Source: CALIBK01 sp037444165 (GTDB lineage: Bacteria > Desulfobacterota > BSN033 > UBA1163). Taken from it: a stretch of 64,000 bases of DNA. The position numbers were made by a program, and so were the translations under genes. The DNA is taken from the NCBI GenBank assembly GCA_037444165.1, contig JBBIMX010000001.1, positions 1 to 64,000 of the forward strand, written 5' to 3'. The notes under the pieces are model-generated. The model saw only the letters and a list, made by a program, of their open reading frames with translations. It did not search any database and had not been told where the DNA came from. This document shows positions 17,253-27,048 of the stretch, one piece after another; positions within the stretch are counted from its first letter, which is position 1, and every line of letters begins with the position of its first letter.

Positions 17253-19262
17253 TTATATAAACGTATCGACCATCCGAAGGGTCTGGATCGATGAGGAATT
17301 TCTCAATTCACAGGCAAAATTAGGGCATGCAGCAATACAGGCTCCGCATCCCTGACAGAGGGCGCTGTGAACGACAGAGATTCCTCGCCGGAGGTCCATC
17401 TCCCTCGCTTCATAGGGACATATCTCAACACAAATTCCACAGCCACTGCAAATCGTCTCATCCACATAGGCGATGAGTGGGTCCTGAAAAAGTTTGTCTG
17501 TCGAAAGAAGGGCCTGGATCTTGCTGGCTGTGGCTGAAGCCTGAGAGACGGTGTCCGTGATATCCTTCGGGCCTTGTCCACAGCCTGCCAGATAGATCCC
17601 TCTAGTTGAACTTTCTACGGGATAGAGTTTAATATGGGCTTCTGTCAAAAATCCATGTTTATCAACGGTCGCTCTTAACTTGCTCGCAAGTTCTTTGACT
17701 CCTTCAGAGGGAATGATCGCCGTGGCCAGGACAACCAAATCCGCACCAATCTCTACCCTCTTTCCGGTCAGGGTATCCACGCCCCACACCTTTACTTTTC
17801 CATCCTCCTGAAAAATCCTTGAGACACGTCCCCTGAGATAGAGAATCCCATTCTCTTCAATCGTCTTCTGAAGGAACTCCTCGTAACCCTTTCCGTCCGA
17901 ACGAATGTCCATATAAAAGACATAAGGTTGACCATCCGGAACCTGTTTTTTATAAATCGTTGCCTGTTTTGCCGTATACATGCAGCAAATTCTTGAACAG
18001 TAAGGCATATAACGATCAGGATCCCTCGAGGCTACGCATTGAATAAAAACCATCTCTTTCGGAACCCTTCCATCAGAAGGTCGCTGGATTCTTCCCCGGG
18101 TAGGTCCATCGGGAGATAACATCCGTTCAAAGGTAAGCCCATCGATGACATCCGGAATCTCCCCATATCCATATTCTCCTAACTTTTCATTAGGGAAAAG
18201 GTCAAATCCAGTCGCTACCACGATAGCTCCAACCTTTCTTTCGATCTTCTCCTCCTTTTGATCGAATTGAATCGCTCTCTGGGGACAAACCTCTGCGCAT
18301 CTTCCGCAGCTTCGGTCTTTGAAGTATGGGCATTGAGTCGAAGAAAGGAAAACTCGTCGGGGAATACAATGGGGGTAAAGAAAATCAATGGCCTTTCTCA
18401 CCCCCAACCCTCTTTCAAATGGAGAAGGGTACTCGATGGGGCAGACTTCGATACAGAGACCACATCCATTACACCGGGTCCAATCCACATAGGTAGTCTT
18501 TTTTCGCAGCCCTATCTCAAAATTTCCTATATACCCTTTTACCTCTTCCACTTCGGAGTAACAAAAAAGTTCGATCTTCGGATGAGCCTCTATTTCGGAG
18601 GCCTTGGCGAGGAGACCGGGGAATGCTGGAGAAAGCTCTGGAAAGGTTTTCGAGAGTTGAGCCATATGTCCTCCCAGGGCTGGAGATTTCTCAACCAGAA
18701 TCACTTCATATCCCCCCTGGGCAAGGTCAAGGGAGGCTGTCATTCCTGCAATTCCTCCTCCAATCACCAACACATTTCTGTGGAGGCTCATGGCCAGGGG
18801 TTCGAGCTTCTCGTTTCTTCTCACTTTCTCTAAGGTCGCTTGAATGATCTGCAGGGCCTTCCGGGTCGCCTCCTCTTTCTCCTTTTGATGAACCCAGCTA
18901 CACTGCTCCCGAATATTGGCGATCTCACAGAGATAGGGGTTCATTCCTGCTGTCTTCACCGCTTTACGAAAAGTATTTTCATGCATACTCGGCGAGCAAC
19001 AGGCGACGACCACTCCATCAAGCCTTTTCTCCTGAATCGCCTCTCGGATGAGCTGTTGACCGGGCTCTGAACACATATAGATGTAGTCCACACTATGGCA
19101 AACATCCTCGGTTCGACCAATCTCTTCGGCCACCCTTTTTACATCGACTGTACCGGCAATATTCACCCCACAATGACAGATAAAAACTCCCAGCTTTTTC
19201 ATAGCCCATTCCAGCGGGTTTATATTAATCTCCGACCTCGTTACCCTCTCACCGGTCTCCAT
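17253..19262 (-). CDS. HdrA-type flavoprotein lacking the conserved cysteine pair
   Basis: A 669-residue HdrA homologue with the complete domain order: N-terminal domain (GVFICHCGVNIAG, ANIREQCSWVH), FAD fold (VIGGGIAGMTAS), inserted ferredoxin clusters (CNGCGLCIEVCP, CGRCAEVCP) and C-terminal clusters (CSGCGICVEICP, CQGCGACIAACP). At the position where most HdrA proteins have DCxxC before the FAD-linked helix, it reads ELSPAFPG, so that cysteine pair is gone. The start used here is the ATG that directly touches the TAA of the preceding gene (TAAATG); an internal ATG at 19202 matches the usual HdrA N terminus and may be the real start. Confidence 0.9.
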   Translation of the reverse strand: METGERVTRSEININPLEWAMKKLGVFICHCGVNIAGTVDVKRVAEEIGRTEDVCHSVDYIYMCSEPGQQLIREAIQEKRLDGVVVACCSPSMHENTFRKAVKTAGMNPYLCEIANIREQCSWVHQKEKEEATRKALQIIQATLEKVRRNEKLEPLAMSLHRNVLVIGGGIAGMTASLDLAQGGYEVILVEKSPALGGHMAQLSKTFPELSPAFPGLLAKASEIEAHPKIELFCYSEVEEVKGYIGNFEIGLRKKTTYVDWTRCNGCGLCIEVCPIEYPSPFERGLGVRKAIDFLYPHCIPRRVFLSSTQCPYFKDRSCGRCAEVCPQRAIQFDQKEEKIERKVGAIVVATGFDLFPNEKLGEYGYGEIPDVIDGLTFERMLSPDGPTRGRIQRPSDGRVPKEMVFIQCVASRDPDRYMPYCSRICCMYTAKQATIYKKQVPDGQPYVFYMDIRSDGKGYEEFLQKTIEENGILYLRGRVSRIFQEDGKVKVWGVDTLTGKRVEIGADLVVLATAIIPSEGVKELASKLRATVDKHGFLTEAHIKLYPVESSTRGIYLAGCGQGPKDITDTVSQASATASKIQALLSTDKLFQDPLIAYVDETICSGCGICVEICPYEAREMDLRRGISVVHSALCQGCGACIAACPNFACELRNSSSIQTLRMVDTFI

Positions 19263-20597
19263 TTAATGTGTTGCAAAGAGGGCTTGAACCTTGCTTGCGG
19301 CGGCATTGGCATGGGCAACCGTCTCGGCAATATCTTTTGGTCCTTGGGCACACCCTGCCAGATAAATCCCCTCCTGATTGGTCTCTACTGGTTTCAGCTT
19401 CCTCTCTGCCTCTGTCAGAAACCCATATGAATCGCTATGAATCCCCAATATTTGAGCCAGCGTCTTTGTTTCTTGATGAGGGACGATCGCTGTTGCCAGG
19501 ACAACCAGATCGGCTAAGACTTCAACCTTTTTCCCTGTGAGGGTATCTACCCCCCAAACCACAATTTTTTCTCCTTCACGAAAGATCCTCGAAACTCGTC
19601 CTCTCAAGTAGAGAATCCCTTCTTCCATCGTTTGTTGAATAAACTCTTCATATCCTTTTCCTGTGGATCGAATATCCATATAGAAGATGTAGACCTGACC
19701 ATCATGAACCTTGTGTTTATAGAGCCGGGCATGTTTTGCTGTATACATACAACAGACCCTTGAACAATAAGGCATGTATCGCTCTGGATCCCTTGAGCCG
19801 GTACACTGGATAAAGACCACCTCTTTGGGTATCCTTCCATCCGAAGGTCTTCGGATCTCCCCGTTTGTGGGTCCAGAGGCCGAGTTCAATCTCTCAAAGG
19901 AAAGCCCATCAATCACATCTGGAATCTCCCCATATCCATATTCCCCAAATCGCTCTACAGGCATCAAATCAAATCCAGTGGCGACGACAATGGCTCCAAC
20001 CTTTTCCTCAATCAACCGATCTTCCTGTTGATAATGGATTGCCCCCACGGGGCAGATTTTTTCACACACCCGACATTTCTTCTCCAAAAAATACCGACAG
20101 TGTTCAGGGTTGATAACCGGTTTATTAGGAACAGCCTGAGGAGAGAGGGTATAGATGGCCTTCCCAAGACCCATCCTTCGATCAAATTCAGAGGGGTATC
20201 TGGAAGGACATTTCTGTTGACAAAGACCACACCCTGTACACTTTTCCCAATCGACATAGGCTGCTTTCTTACGAATCTGGACAGAAAAATTTCCAGCTCG
20301 TCCCGCTACTCTCACCACTTCGGAATAGGTGTGAAGTCGAATTCGTGGGTGCTGACCTGTCTCTACGGTCTTTGGGGTCAGGGTGCACTGGGCACAATCA
20401 AGAGTAGGAAAGGTTTCGGAAAGCTGAAGCATATGGCCACCGATGGAGGGTAATCTCTCTATTAGGAGGACTTCATATCCTGCATTCCCAATGTCAATGG
20501 AAGCGGTGATCCCAGCGATTCCCCCACCTATGACCATTGCCCTTTTAATAAAACCATTCTCAGAAGTACCCATCTCTATTTTATTCTCGCCTCCCAT
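19263..20597 (-). CDS. Short HdrA-type flavoprotein (module 1)
   Basis: A 444-residue HdrA core. It starts at the FAD fold (VIGGGIAGITAS), keeps the cysteine motif LDCAQCTLTP near residue 67, has an inserted pair of cysteine clusters (CTGCGLCQQKCP, CRVCEKICP) and the CxxC-type GSRDPERYMPYCSRVCC segment, but lacks the N-terminal HdrA domain and the C-terminal ferredoxin domain. It resembles QmoA in layout. The next gene supplies just those missing domains and lacks the cysteines kept here, so the two probably form one heteromeric HdrA unit. The start is uncertain (no clear ribosome site). Confidence 0.88.
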   Translation of the reverse strand: MGGENKIEMGTSENGFIKRAMVIGGGIAGITASIDIGNAGYEVLLIERLPSIGGHMLQLSETFPTLDCAQCTLTPKTVETGQHPRIRLHTYSEVVRVAGRAGNFSVQIRKKAAYVDWEKCTGCGLCQQKCPSRYPSEFDRRMGLGKAIYTLSPQAVPNKPVINPEHCRYFLEKKCRVCEKICPVGAIHYQQEDRLIEEKVGAIVVATGFDLMPVERFGEYGYGEIPDVIDGLSFERLNSASGPTNGEIRRPSDGRIPKEVVFIQCTGSRDPERYMPYCSRVCCMYTAKHARLYKHKVHDGQVYIFYMDIRSTGKGYEEFIQQTMEEGILYLRGRVSRIFREGEKIVVWGVDTLTGKKVEVLADLVVLATAIVPHQETKTLAQILGIHSDSYGFLTEAERKLKPVETNQEGIYLAGCAQGPKDIAETVAHANAAASKVQALFATH

Positions 20598-20620
20598 AAG
20601 GAAGGGAGATCGAATTGAAG

Positions 20621-21490
20621 TTAAACCAATCCTTTCCTTTTTAAGAGGGGGATTGGGTCTACCGCATTCTGCTCGAACCCTAAGGTTTGAGGTTCAAGTC
20701 CCATCGCTACTCCAAGGAGTTGGGTAAAATAGAGTACGGGAATCGTTTTAAAATCTAAATGGGCCTTAAGGATATCAGACTGTTTTTGATCCAGATTAAA
20801 GGTACAGAGTGGACAGGTCGAAACGATGACTTCAGCTCCCTGCCTCATTGCAGAGGTGAGAATTCGATAGGCACATTCCGTAGCCACCTCCGGAGTGCCC
20901 ACGGATTGAAACGACCCACAGCATTCTATCTTATAAGGAAAATCGATGGATCTGGCGCCCAAGGCAGTCAAAAATTCTTCAAAGAGGGTTGGCCTTTCTT
21001 TATCATCAAAACCCATCTCTTCAAATGGACGCAGAAGCATGCAACCGTAATACGGTGCGGCTTGAAGTTCATTCAGAGGTTTTTTCACTCTTTCCTGAAT
21101 GGTTGAAAAACCAATCTCCTGTTTCAAAATTTCGAGGTAGTGTAAGACTTTCAGGTCGCCCTGATAATTCATCTCGATAAATTGATTGATCTTTTCCCGT
21201 TTCTCACCATCCTTCTGGATTAAATGATTCGTCCTTTTAATGACGTTAAAACAGATCGCACAAAGGGTGGTCAGGACTTCTCCCTGCTCTTTTGCCCGGG
21301 CTAAAATTCTCGCAGGAGGGAGAAGGGCCATAAGGTTATCTGTGGCCAGCGGGAAAGTGGCTCCACAACAAGTCCAGTTTGGAAGTTCCACGAGTTCAAA
21401 TCCAAGGAGAAGGGAACAGTTTCGAGCTGTTTGATCAAAGTTTTTTGCTTTCGTGTAAAGGGTGCATCCTGGGAAATAGAGATAATTCAT
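20621..21490 (-). CDS. HdrB-type CCG-domain subunit (module 1)
   Basis: About 289 residues beginning MNYLYFPGCT, with two CCG domains: TCCGATF near residue 40 with LCAICF near 77, and ECCGSFQ near 190 with TCPLCT near 227. These ligate the catalytic noncubane clusters of heterodisulfide reductase. ATG at 21490 is chosen because GGAG lies 5 bases before it and the FPGC start matches the family. Sits between HdrC and the short HdrA gene. Confidence 0.92.
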   Translation of the reverse strand: MNYLYFPGCTLYTKAKNFDQTARNCSLLLGFELVELPNWTCCGATFPLATDNLMALLPPARILARAKEQGEVLTTLCAICFNVIKRTNHLIQKDGEKREKINQFIEMNYQGDLKVLHYLEILKQEIGFSTIQERVKKPLNELQAAPYYGCMLLRPFEEMGFDDKERPTLFEEFLTALGARSIDFPYKIECCGSFQSVGTPEVATECAYRILTSAMRQGAEVIVSTCPLCTFNLDQKQSDILKAHLDFKTIPVLYFTQLLGVAMGLEPQTLGFEQNAVDPIPLLKRKGLV

Positions 21491-21561
21491 AAGCACTCCG
21501 AAATGGCATAGGACAGAGGACATCGCACGGAATAAGAAAAACCCTATGCCCTTTGCTTGGG

Positions 21562-21975
21562 TTAAGAAAGAAACTTTCGAAACCCACTGATAAAGGCGAT
21601 CTGAGGAACTTTTTCTAAGAATCCTTCAGGAAATTCAGAAATCTGAATGTAATCTTTTCGTTCTTTCTTCCGTAGAATGATCATCCGTAGGGCATCCATC
21701 ACTCGAGCAATATCGATGCCCTTTGGGCATCTTGAACTGCACTGAAGACAAGAAGCACATAGCCAGTAGGTATTGACTGAAAGGGTTTCTTCCTCCAGAC
21801 CCAATAGGGTATATCGAATGACTTCGTGAGGTCCAATATCCATGGCAAATGCGACAGGGCAACCGGCTGTACAGTTTCCACATTGATAACAGGCAAAGAG
21901 ATTCTGTCCACTGATCCACTCGACCTTCTTTGCAAAATCATTATGAACTTTCTCCCTGGACAATTCGATCTTCAT
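21562..21975 (-). CDS. HdrC-type iron-sulfur subunit (module 1)
   Basis: A 137-residue protein with two [4Fe-4S] motifs, CYQCGNCTAGCP near residue 30 and CASCLQCSSRCP near 73, as in HdrC. Shorter than its paralogue at 16.7-17.2 kb because it lacks most of the C-terminal helical region. It begins 16 bases after fumB, tying the Hdr module to the fumarase genes. Confidence 0.92.
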   Translation of the reverse strand: MKIELSREKVHNDFAKKVEWISGQNLFACYQCGNCTAGCPVAFAMDIGPHEVIRYTLLGLEEETLSVNTYWLCASCLQCSSRCPKGIDIARVMDALRMIILRKKERKDYIQISEFPEGFLEKVPQIAFISGFRKFLS

Positions 21976-21991
21976 AGAGGCTCCCTAAGGT

Positions 21992-22549
21992 TCAAGTTTT
22001 TTTATATCTTTTTTCTCCTTCTATATAAAGGTCATCTCCTTTGATATCATTGATGACGATGACCGGGAAGTCTTCCACCTCTAATCTCTGGATCGCCTCT
22101 GGGCCAAGATCCTCATAGGCAACGATCTCCGCCCGTTTGATCCTTTTGGCTAAGAGGGCCCCAGCCCCTCCGGTGGCTGCAAAATAGACGGCTTTATACT
22201 TCCTCATCGCCTCTTTCACCACATCAGACCGCATCCCCTTTCCAATCATTCCTTTCAGTCCTCTTTCAATTAGGGCTGGAGAGTAGGCATCCATCCGATA
22301 ACTCGTCGTCGGCCCGGCTGATCCAAAGACTTTTCCCGGTGGAGCAGGGGTTGGTCCGACATAATAGATGATCTGGCCTCTTATGTCAAAGGGAAGTTCT
22401 TTCCCCTCTTTGATCAACTCAAAAAGTCTTCTGTGGGCGGCATCCCTTCCTGTATAAAGGATTCCGCTTATGAGGACTCGATCTCCGATCCTCAATCTTT
22501 CTACATCCTCATCTCTGAGGGGCGTCTTTAAACGAATGGGCTCGGGCAT
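21992..22549 (-). CDS. fumB: Class I fumarate hydratase, beta (C-terminal) subunit
   Basis: About 185 residues forming the swivelling C-terminal half of the oxygen-sensitive two-subunit fumarase, which hydrates fumarate to malate. Family motifs include SGILYTGRDAAHR near the N terminus and PAPPGKVFGSAGPTTSYRMD in the middle. ATG at 22549 has AGGAGG just upstream; an upstream TTG is less likely. The alpha subunit gene lies 27 bases before it. Confidence 0.94.
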   Translation of the reverse strand: MPEPIRLKTPLRDEDVERLRIGDRVLISGILYTGRDAAHRRLFELIKEGKELPFDIRGQIIYYVGPTPAPPGKVFGSAGPTTSYRMDAYSPALIERGLKGMIGKGMRSDVVKEAMRKYKAVYFAATGGAGALLAKRIKRAEIVAYEDLGPEAIQRLEVEDFPVIVINDIKGDDLYIEGEKRYKKT

Positions 22550-22576
22550 TTCTCCTCCTATCTCCAACTCTCTCTT

Positions 22577-23416
22577 TTAAATTATGATCTCTTTGTGTCG
22601 ATGGGCATGGCATTGAATATTAATAGCCAGGGGAAAACTGGCAATATGACATGGCATCATCAAGATATGAACAGCCAGAGAGGTGGTCCTTCCTCCTAAC
22701 CCCTGGGGCCCTATTCCAAGACGATTGATTTCTTCCAAGAGTTCTGATTCCAACCCGTCCAGTTCAGGATCCGGGTTTCGACTCCCAAGGGGTCTGAGCA
22801 GACTCTTTTTTGCAAGAAGGGCAGCTTGCTCAAAATTTCCACCAATCCCTATCCCGATGATAGTCGGTGGACAGGGATTTGAGCCCGACTCTTTGACTCG
22901 CTGAACCACATATCTCTTAATTCCTTCAATGCCATCAGAAGGGGTCAGCATCACGACGCGACTCATATTCTCGCTTCCCCCTCCCTTGGGAGCCACCATC
23001 ACCTTCACCTTATCCCCGGGAACAATCTCTGTATGGAGGATTGCAGGGGTGTTATCTCCTGTATTGGCCCGGGTAAATGGATGGCACATGGATTTTCTCA
23101 GATATCCTTCTCGATATCCTTTTCTTACCCCTTCAAAGATGGCCTCCTTTAGATCTCCCCCAACCAAACGAACGTCCTGACCGATCTCGAGGAAGATAAC
23201 GGCTACTCCTGTGTCCTGACAGATGGGAACCCTTTCCTCCCTGGCGATACGAGCATTCTCCTTCAACTCCTTCAGGATCTCGATAGCCAGGGGAGATTCC
23301 TCTTTCTCGATAGCGTGATCAAAGGCTTGAAGGACATCTTCACCCAATTCCGTGTTCGCTTGGATGCAAAGTTCCTTCACCTTCTCAATAATCAGTCTCA
23401 CATCAATCTCTCTCAT
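22577..23416 (-). CDS. fumA: Class I fumarate hydratase, alpha (N-terminal) subunit
   Basis: About 279 residues, the [4Fe-4S]-binding half of the heteromeric class I fumarase. The three cluster cysteines lie in VPICQDTG near residue 60, MCHPFTRANTGDN near 110 and SNPCPPT near 195. The start MREIDVR (23416) follows a GGAG and begins 16 bases after mdh stops; a longer reading that overlaps mdh has no ribosome site. Together with mdh it converts fumarate to oxaloacetate. Confidence 0.94.
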   Translation of the reverse strand: MREIDVRLIIEKVKELCIQANTELGEDVLQAFDHAIEKEESPLAIEILKELKENARIAREERVPICQDTGVAVIFLEIGQDVRLVGGDLKEAIFEGVRKGYREGYLRKSMCHPFTRANTGDNTPAILHTEIVPGDKVKVMVAPKGGGSENMSRVVMLTPSDGIEGIKRYVVQRVKESGSNPCPPTIIGIGIGGNFEQAALLAKKSLLRPLGSRNPDPELDGLESELLEEINRLGIGPQGLGGRTTSLAVHILMMPCHIASFPLAINIQCHAHRHKEIII

Positions 23417-23432
23417 TTTTTCTCCTGTGAAT

Positions 23433-24362
23433 TTACAATTTGAGTTCAGCAATGCTCTTTCGAACACTCTCTGCGGATTTCGCCACCAAGAGCTTCTCCT
23501 CCTCTGTAAGTTCAACCTCAATGATGGACTCAATTCCCTTAGCCCCTAATTTTACAGGGACTCCAAAACAGATGTCCCTTAAACCGTATTCTCCATCCAG
23601 ATAGGCACAACACGGAAGAATTCTTTTCTTATCCTTGAGAATCGCTTCTGCCATCTGAATGACCCCAGCGGAAGGGGCATAAAAGGCACTTCCCGTTTTC
23701 AGAAGGTTTACGATCTCCCCTCCCCCTTTCCGAGTTCGATCCACCAATCGGTCAATCTTTTCCTTAGGAAGAAGCTGGGAAAGGGGAATTCCACTCACCG
23801 TGGTATACCTTGGGAGAGGAACCATCTCATCACCATGTCCTCCCAATAATAGGGCCTGAATATCTTCTACTGAGACTCCCAATTCCATAGCTATGAAGGC
23901 CCTGAATCGAGCCGTATCGAGGACTCCTGCCATCCCCATGACCCTTTCCCTTGAAAACCCACTTCGTTTATAAGCCAAGTAGGTCATGGTGTCCAAAGGG
24001 TTTGTGACTACAATAAGAATGGCTCGAGGGGATCTGGAAACCACTTCGGTCACGACCGATTCCACAATCTTTTTGTTGATCTCAAGGAGATCTTCTCGGC
24101 TCATCCCAGGTTTTCTTGGAACGCCTGAGGTGATGATCACAATATCTGAATCCTCTGTTTCTTCATATCCATTTGTCCCGATGACCCTTGAATCGAATCC
24201 TTCAATAGGAGAAGCCTCAAAGAGGTCAAGGGCTTTCCCTTGGGGGAGGCCTTCAATGATATCGACTAAGACAATATCTCCCAACTCTTTTTCAGCTGCC
24301 CAATGGGCTGCTGTGGCACCTACAAATCCAGCCCCAATAATAGAAATTTTTTTTCTTCCCAT
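23433..24362 (-). CDS. mdh: Malate dehydrogenase (LDH-like, NAD-dependent)
   Basis: A 309-residue member of the LDH-like MDH family. The NAD site reads SIIGAGFVGATAA with an acidic residue at the end of strand two (LVDI), indicating NAD rather than NADP. Substrate-site residues are present: VTNPLD, the second-arginine loop GVPRKPGMSRED and the catalytic histidine in GGHGDEMVPL near residue 175. A strong AAGGAGG precedes the ATG. Confidence 0.95.
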   Translation of the reverse strand: MGRKKISIIGAGFVGATAAHWAAEKELGDIVLVDIIEGLPQGKALDLFEASPIEGFDSRVIGTNGYEETEDSDIVIITSGVPRKPGMSREDLLEINKKIVESVVTEVVSRSPRAILIVVTNPLDTMTYLAYKRSGFSRERVMGMAGVLDTARFRAFIAMELGVSVEDIQALLLGGHGDEMVPLPRYTTVSGIPLSQLLPKEKIDRLVDRTRKGGGEIVNLLKTGSAFYAPSAGVIQMAEAILKDKKRILPCCAYLDGEYGLRDICFGVPVKLGAKGIESIIEVELTEEEKLLVAKSAESVRKSIAELKL

Positions 24363-24411
24363 AAGAACCTCCTTTTTTTATATGGATCAGTTTCGTCAGC
24401 CCCAGGGGATC

Positions 24412-25500
24412 CTACGACGGGGGATAAACCTTAAAGGATACCCCGTTTAAACATTCGGACTCCTTTTGATACCCTTTGAGATAATAACCGCAGGTCTTTC
24501 GAATGACAAGCTCCGGTTTCAATAATATTTCTTTTGGAGGCCCGCTCTCACCCCCTTCAATCCTCTTGACTAATAACTCTACCGCTATGGTGCCCATTTC
24601 GAACTTTTTCTGGCCGATCGTCGATAAATCAATTCCTTTTATTCCTGAAAGTTCAATATCATTAAATCCAATGAGAGCGATTTCTTCAGGAACTTTCACC
24701 CCTTCTTCAACGAGGGCCTGGTATAATCCGATGGCCATGTAATCATTCGTCGCAAAGATAGCGCTTGGAGGTTCAACCATTTGGAGAAACCTCTTCCCTC
24801 CTTGATATCCGGATTCCTTTAAGAAGTTTCCCCCTAAAAAATATTCTTCCCGTTGTTCAATCCCATAAGCCTCGAGGGCCTTTTTTCCTCCTTCAAGACG
24901 TTCAAACCCTACAGAGGATTCTGAGGACCCCCCTACCACACCAATCCTCTGATGTCCCAATCGGATGAGGTGTTCCACCGCCATATATCCACCTAAATGA
25001 TTATCGACCCCTACATAGTCTACTCGTTCTTTCACTCTTGGATGATAGGTTCTTCGGTTGACCAGAATGATAGGAAACCCTTCCTCTGCGAGCTCCACAA
25101 TATTGGGATCACCGATATGAGCAGAAGTAAAGATGATCCCGTCGACCCCTTTGCTCCTTAGCATCTCGATGTATTGTTTTTCGGTCTCGAGGTCATAATT
25201 CGTACTACAAAAAATGATGTTATATCCTAACTGCCTGGCTGTGGTCTCAATTCCCTGAGAGAGCTCGGTATAGAAGGGATTGGCGATGGTCGTGATGACA
25301 AGGCCTATGGTCTTGGTTCGCCTCATGACCAAACTTCGAGCAATGAAGTTGGGTCGATAGTTTAACTGCCTTGCGATCGAAAGAATCTTCTCCTTTGTCT
25401 CAGGCCTGATTCGGGATTTATTATTCAGAGCTCTTGAAACAGTGGTATGAGAGACATTGGCCAATCGGGCAATATCTTTGATATTCACTTTCTTTTTCAT
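24412..25500 (-). CDS. LacI-family transcriptional regulator
   Basis: A 362-residue repressor: N-terminal LacI helix-turn-helix (IKDIARLANVSHTTVSRALN) and hinge (residues ~1-60) followed by a periplasmic-binding-protein-like ligand domain (GLVITTIANPFY ... ATNDYMAIGL). It lies inside the C4/Hdr locus, second gene after the promoter. A LacI-type palindrome overlaps the presumed start of that transcript at 27049-27060, so it probably represses its own operon. The effector is not readable; C4 acids or a pathway CoA ester would make sense. Confidence 0.93.
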   Translation of the reverse strand: MKKKVNIKDIARLANVSHTTVSRALNNKSRIRPETKEKILSIARQLNYRPNFIARSLVMRRTKTIGLVITTIANPFYTELSQGIETTARQLGYNIIFCSTNYDLETEKQYIEMLRSKGVDGIIFTSAHIGDPNIVELAEEGFPIILVNRRTYHPRVKERVDYVGVDNHLGGYMAVEHLIRLGHQRIGVVGGSSESSVGFERLEGGKKALEAYGIEQREEYFLGGNFLKESGYQGGKRFLQMVEPPSAIFATNDYMAIGLYQALVEEGVKVPEEIALIGFNDIELSGIKGIDLSTIGQKKFEMGTIAVELLVKRIEGGESGPPKEILLKPELVIRKTCGYYLKGYQKESECLNGVSFKVYPPS

Positions 25501-25522
25501 CTTTTAAATATCGACCAATGGT

Positions 25523-27010
25523 TTAGGTTTTGGACACTTCTGCCTTGGCCTTAGCGATGGCCTCATCTTCCCGTTTCACATCTTCAAGGGTCTTCGGTTT
25601 CAATTTCTCCGGTACTGGCTCCAGACCGTATTTCCATTTTAAGAATTGGACCCCTGTCTGAGGGAAAAGGGCACAGATCAGAACATCATACAGGTCTTTC
25701 GCTAACCCCTTCGTTTCTTCTTTAACCTTCTCAAGTTCAGGTTCAATTAAATCAGCTGGGCGACAGCTAATGGGTTCGGTTCCTTTCTTATATCCCTTTA
25801 AAACCAGCTTTCGGATTTCTTCAGAGATTGGAACAGGGGACCTTCCGTAAAGTCCATAGACATAATCTTGGGTTTCTTTGGATACCATCTTGTAACGGCC
25901 AAACAGGGTATTAAGCACAGCCTGAACCCCCACAATCTGGGAGGTAGGAGTCACCAGGGGAGGATATCCCAAATCTTTTCTTGTCTTAGGAAGCTCCTCA
26001 TATACCTCATTGATCCGATGGAGGGCTTTCTGCTGCTTGAGCTGGCTGACCATGTTTGAAATCATCCCACCCGGAATTTGATGCCTGAGGACATTGGTAT
26101 CAATGACGGCCATCTTTGTTGTATCCAGAAAATCCCGATATTTTGGAGCAATGGTCTCCAAATATTCTCCCAATTTCAATATCTTCTCAAGATTGAGTCC
26201 AGAATCCCAAGGAGTTCCTTCTAAAGCCACAATGATCGGTTCTACTGCGGGCTGAGAAGAACGAAGGGCAAAAGGGGCCAATGCCGTATCGATGATATCT
26301 ACCCCAGCCTCGATCGCTTTAAGATAGGTCATCGAACCCATTCCACTGGTATAATGGGTATGAAGTTGAATAGGGATTTTAATGCTTTCCTTTAAAGCCT
26401 TGATCAACTCATAAGCATCGTAGGGGGCTAATAGCCCTGCCATATCTTTAATACATAGGGAGTCTGCCCCCATCTCTACCAAGATCTTTGCCTTTTCTAA
26501 GTAATAATTGAGATGATATACAGGTCCTCCCATTCGCCGCTCGGTTAGGGAATAACAGATCGTCGCCTGAATGTGTTTCCCACATCTTTTAATGACTTTA
26601 AATGGAGTTTCAAAATTCCTTTCGTCATTTACCGCATCGAAACATCGAAAGATATCGATTCCTACTTCAGCGGCTTTTTCAATAAACGCTTCAGCTACAT
26701 CGTCAGGATAATTTCGATAACCTACCAAATTTTGACCTCTCAGGAGCATCTGAAAAGGAGTTCGAGGCATGAGTTTCTTCAACGTTCTGACCCGTTCCCA
26801 AGGATCCTCGGCTAAAAAACGGTGGGCCACATCAAAAGTAGCCCCTCCCCACATCTCGACCGAATGGAATCCCACCTGGTCCAACTCCTGAGCAATTGGA
26901 ATCATATCTTCGGTTCTCATCCTTGTGGCAAAGGTGGATTGATGACCATCCCTGAATGTTGTATCTGTGATTTTTATTGGTTTTTTTGGAATCTTATCCA
27001 TTCCTTCCAT
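25523..27010 (-). CDS. Carboxyltransferase / oxaloacetate decarboxylase alpha-type subunit (pyruvate carboxylase subunit B-like)
   Basis: A 495-residue DRE-TIM metallolyase-type carboxyltransferase. It starts with ITDTTFRDGHQS, has the metal- and biotin-site features of the 5S transcarboxylase/OadA/PycB family: CIKDMAGLL with the carbamylated lysine near residue 180 and LHTHYTSG near 205. The C terminus has no biotin carrier (no AMKM), so a separate biotin protein is needed. In this locus it would interconvert oxaloacetate and pyruvate, possibly as the transcarboxylase step with methylmalonyl-CoA. ATG at 27010 has AAAGGAG 8 bases upstream. Confidence 0.85.
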   Translation of the reverse strand: MEGMDKIPKKPIKITDTTFRDGHQSTFATRMRTEDMIPIAQELDQVGFHSVEMWGGATFDVAHRFLAEDPWERVRTLKKLMPRTPFQMLLRGQNLVGYRNYPDDVAEAFIEKAAEVGIDIFRCFDAVNDERNFETPFKVIKRCGKHIQATICYSLTERRMGGPVYHLNYYLEKAKILVEMGADSLCIKDMAGLLAPYDAYELIKALKESIKIPIQLHTHYTSGMGSMTYLKAIEAGVDIIDTALAPFALRSSQPAVEPIIVALEGTPWDSGLNLEKILKLGEYLETIAPKYRDFLDTTKMAVIDTNVLRHQIPGGMISNMVSQLKQQKALHRINEVYEELPKTRKDLGYPPLVTPTSQIVGVQAVLNTLFGRYKMVSKETQDYVYGLYGRSPVPISEEIRKLVLKGYKKGTEPISCRPADLIEPELEKVKEETKGLAKDLYDVLICALFPQTGVQFLKWKYGLEPVPEKLKPKTLEDVKREDEAIAKAKAEVSKT

Positions 27011-27048
27011 TTTTTTCACTCCTTTCATAGTTATTTAAAAATGAATGC

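Noticed and set aside
22577..23533. Long N-terminal extension of the fumarase alpha subunit
   Set aside because: The extra 39 residues overlap mdh, lack a ribosome site and do not belong to the family; the ATG at 23416 has both.
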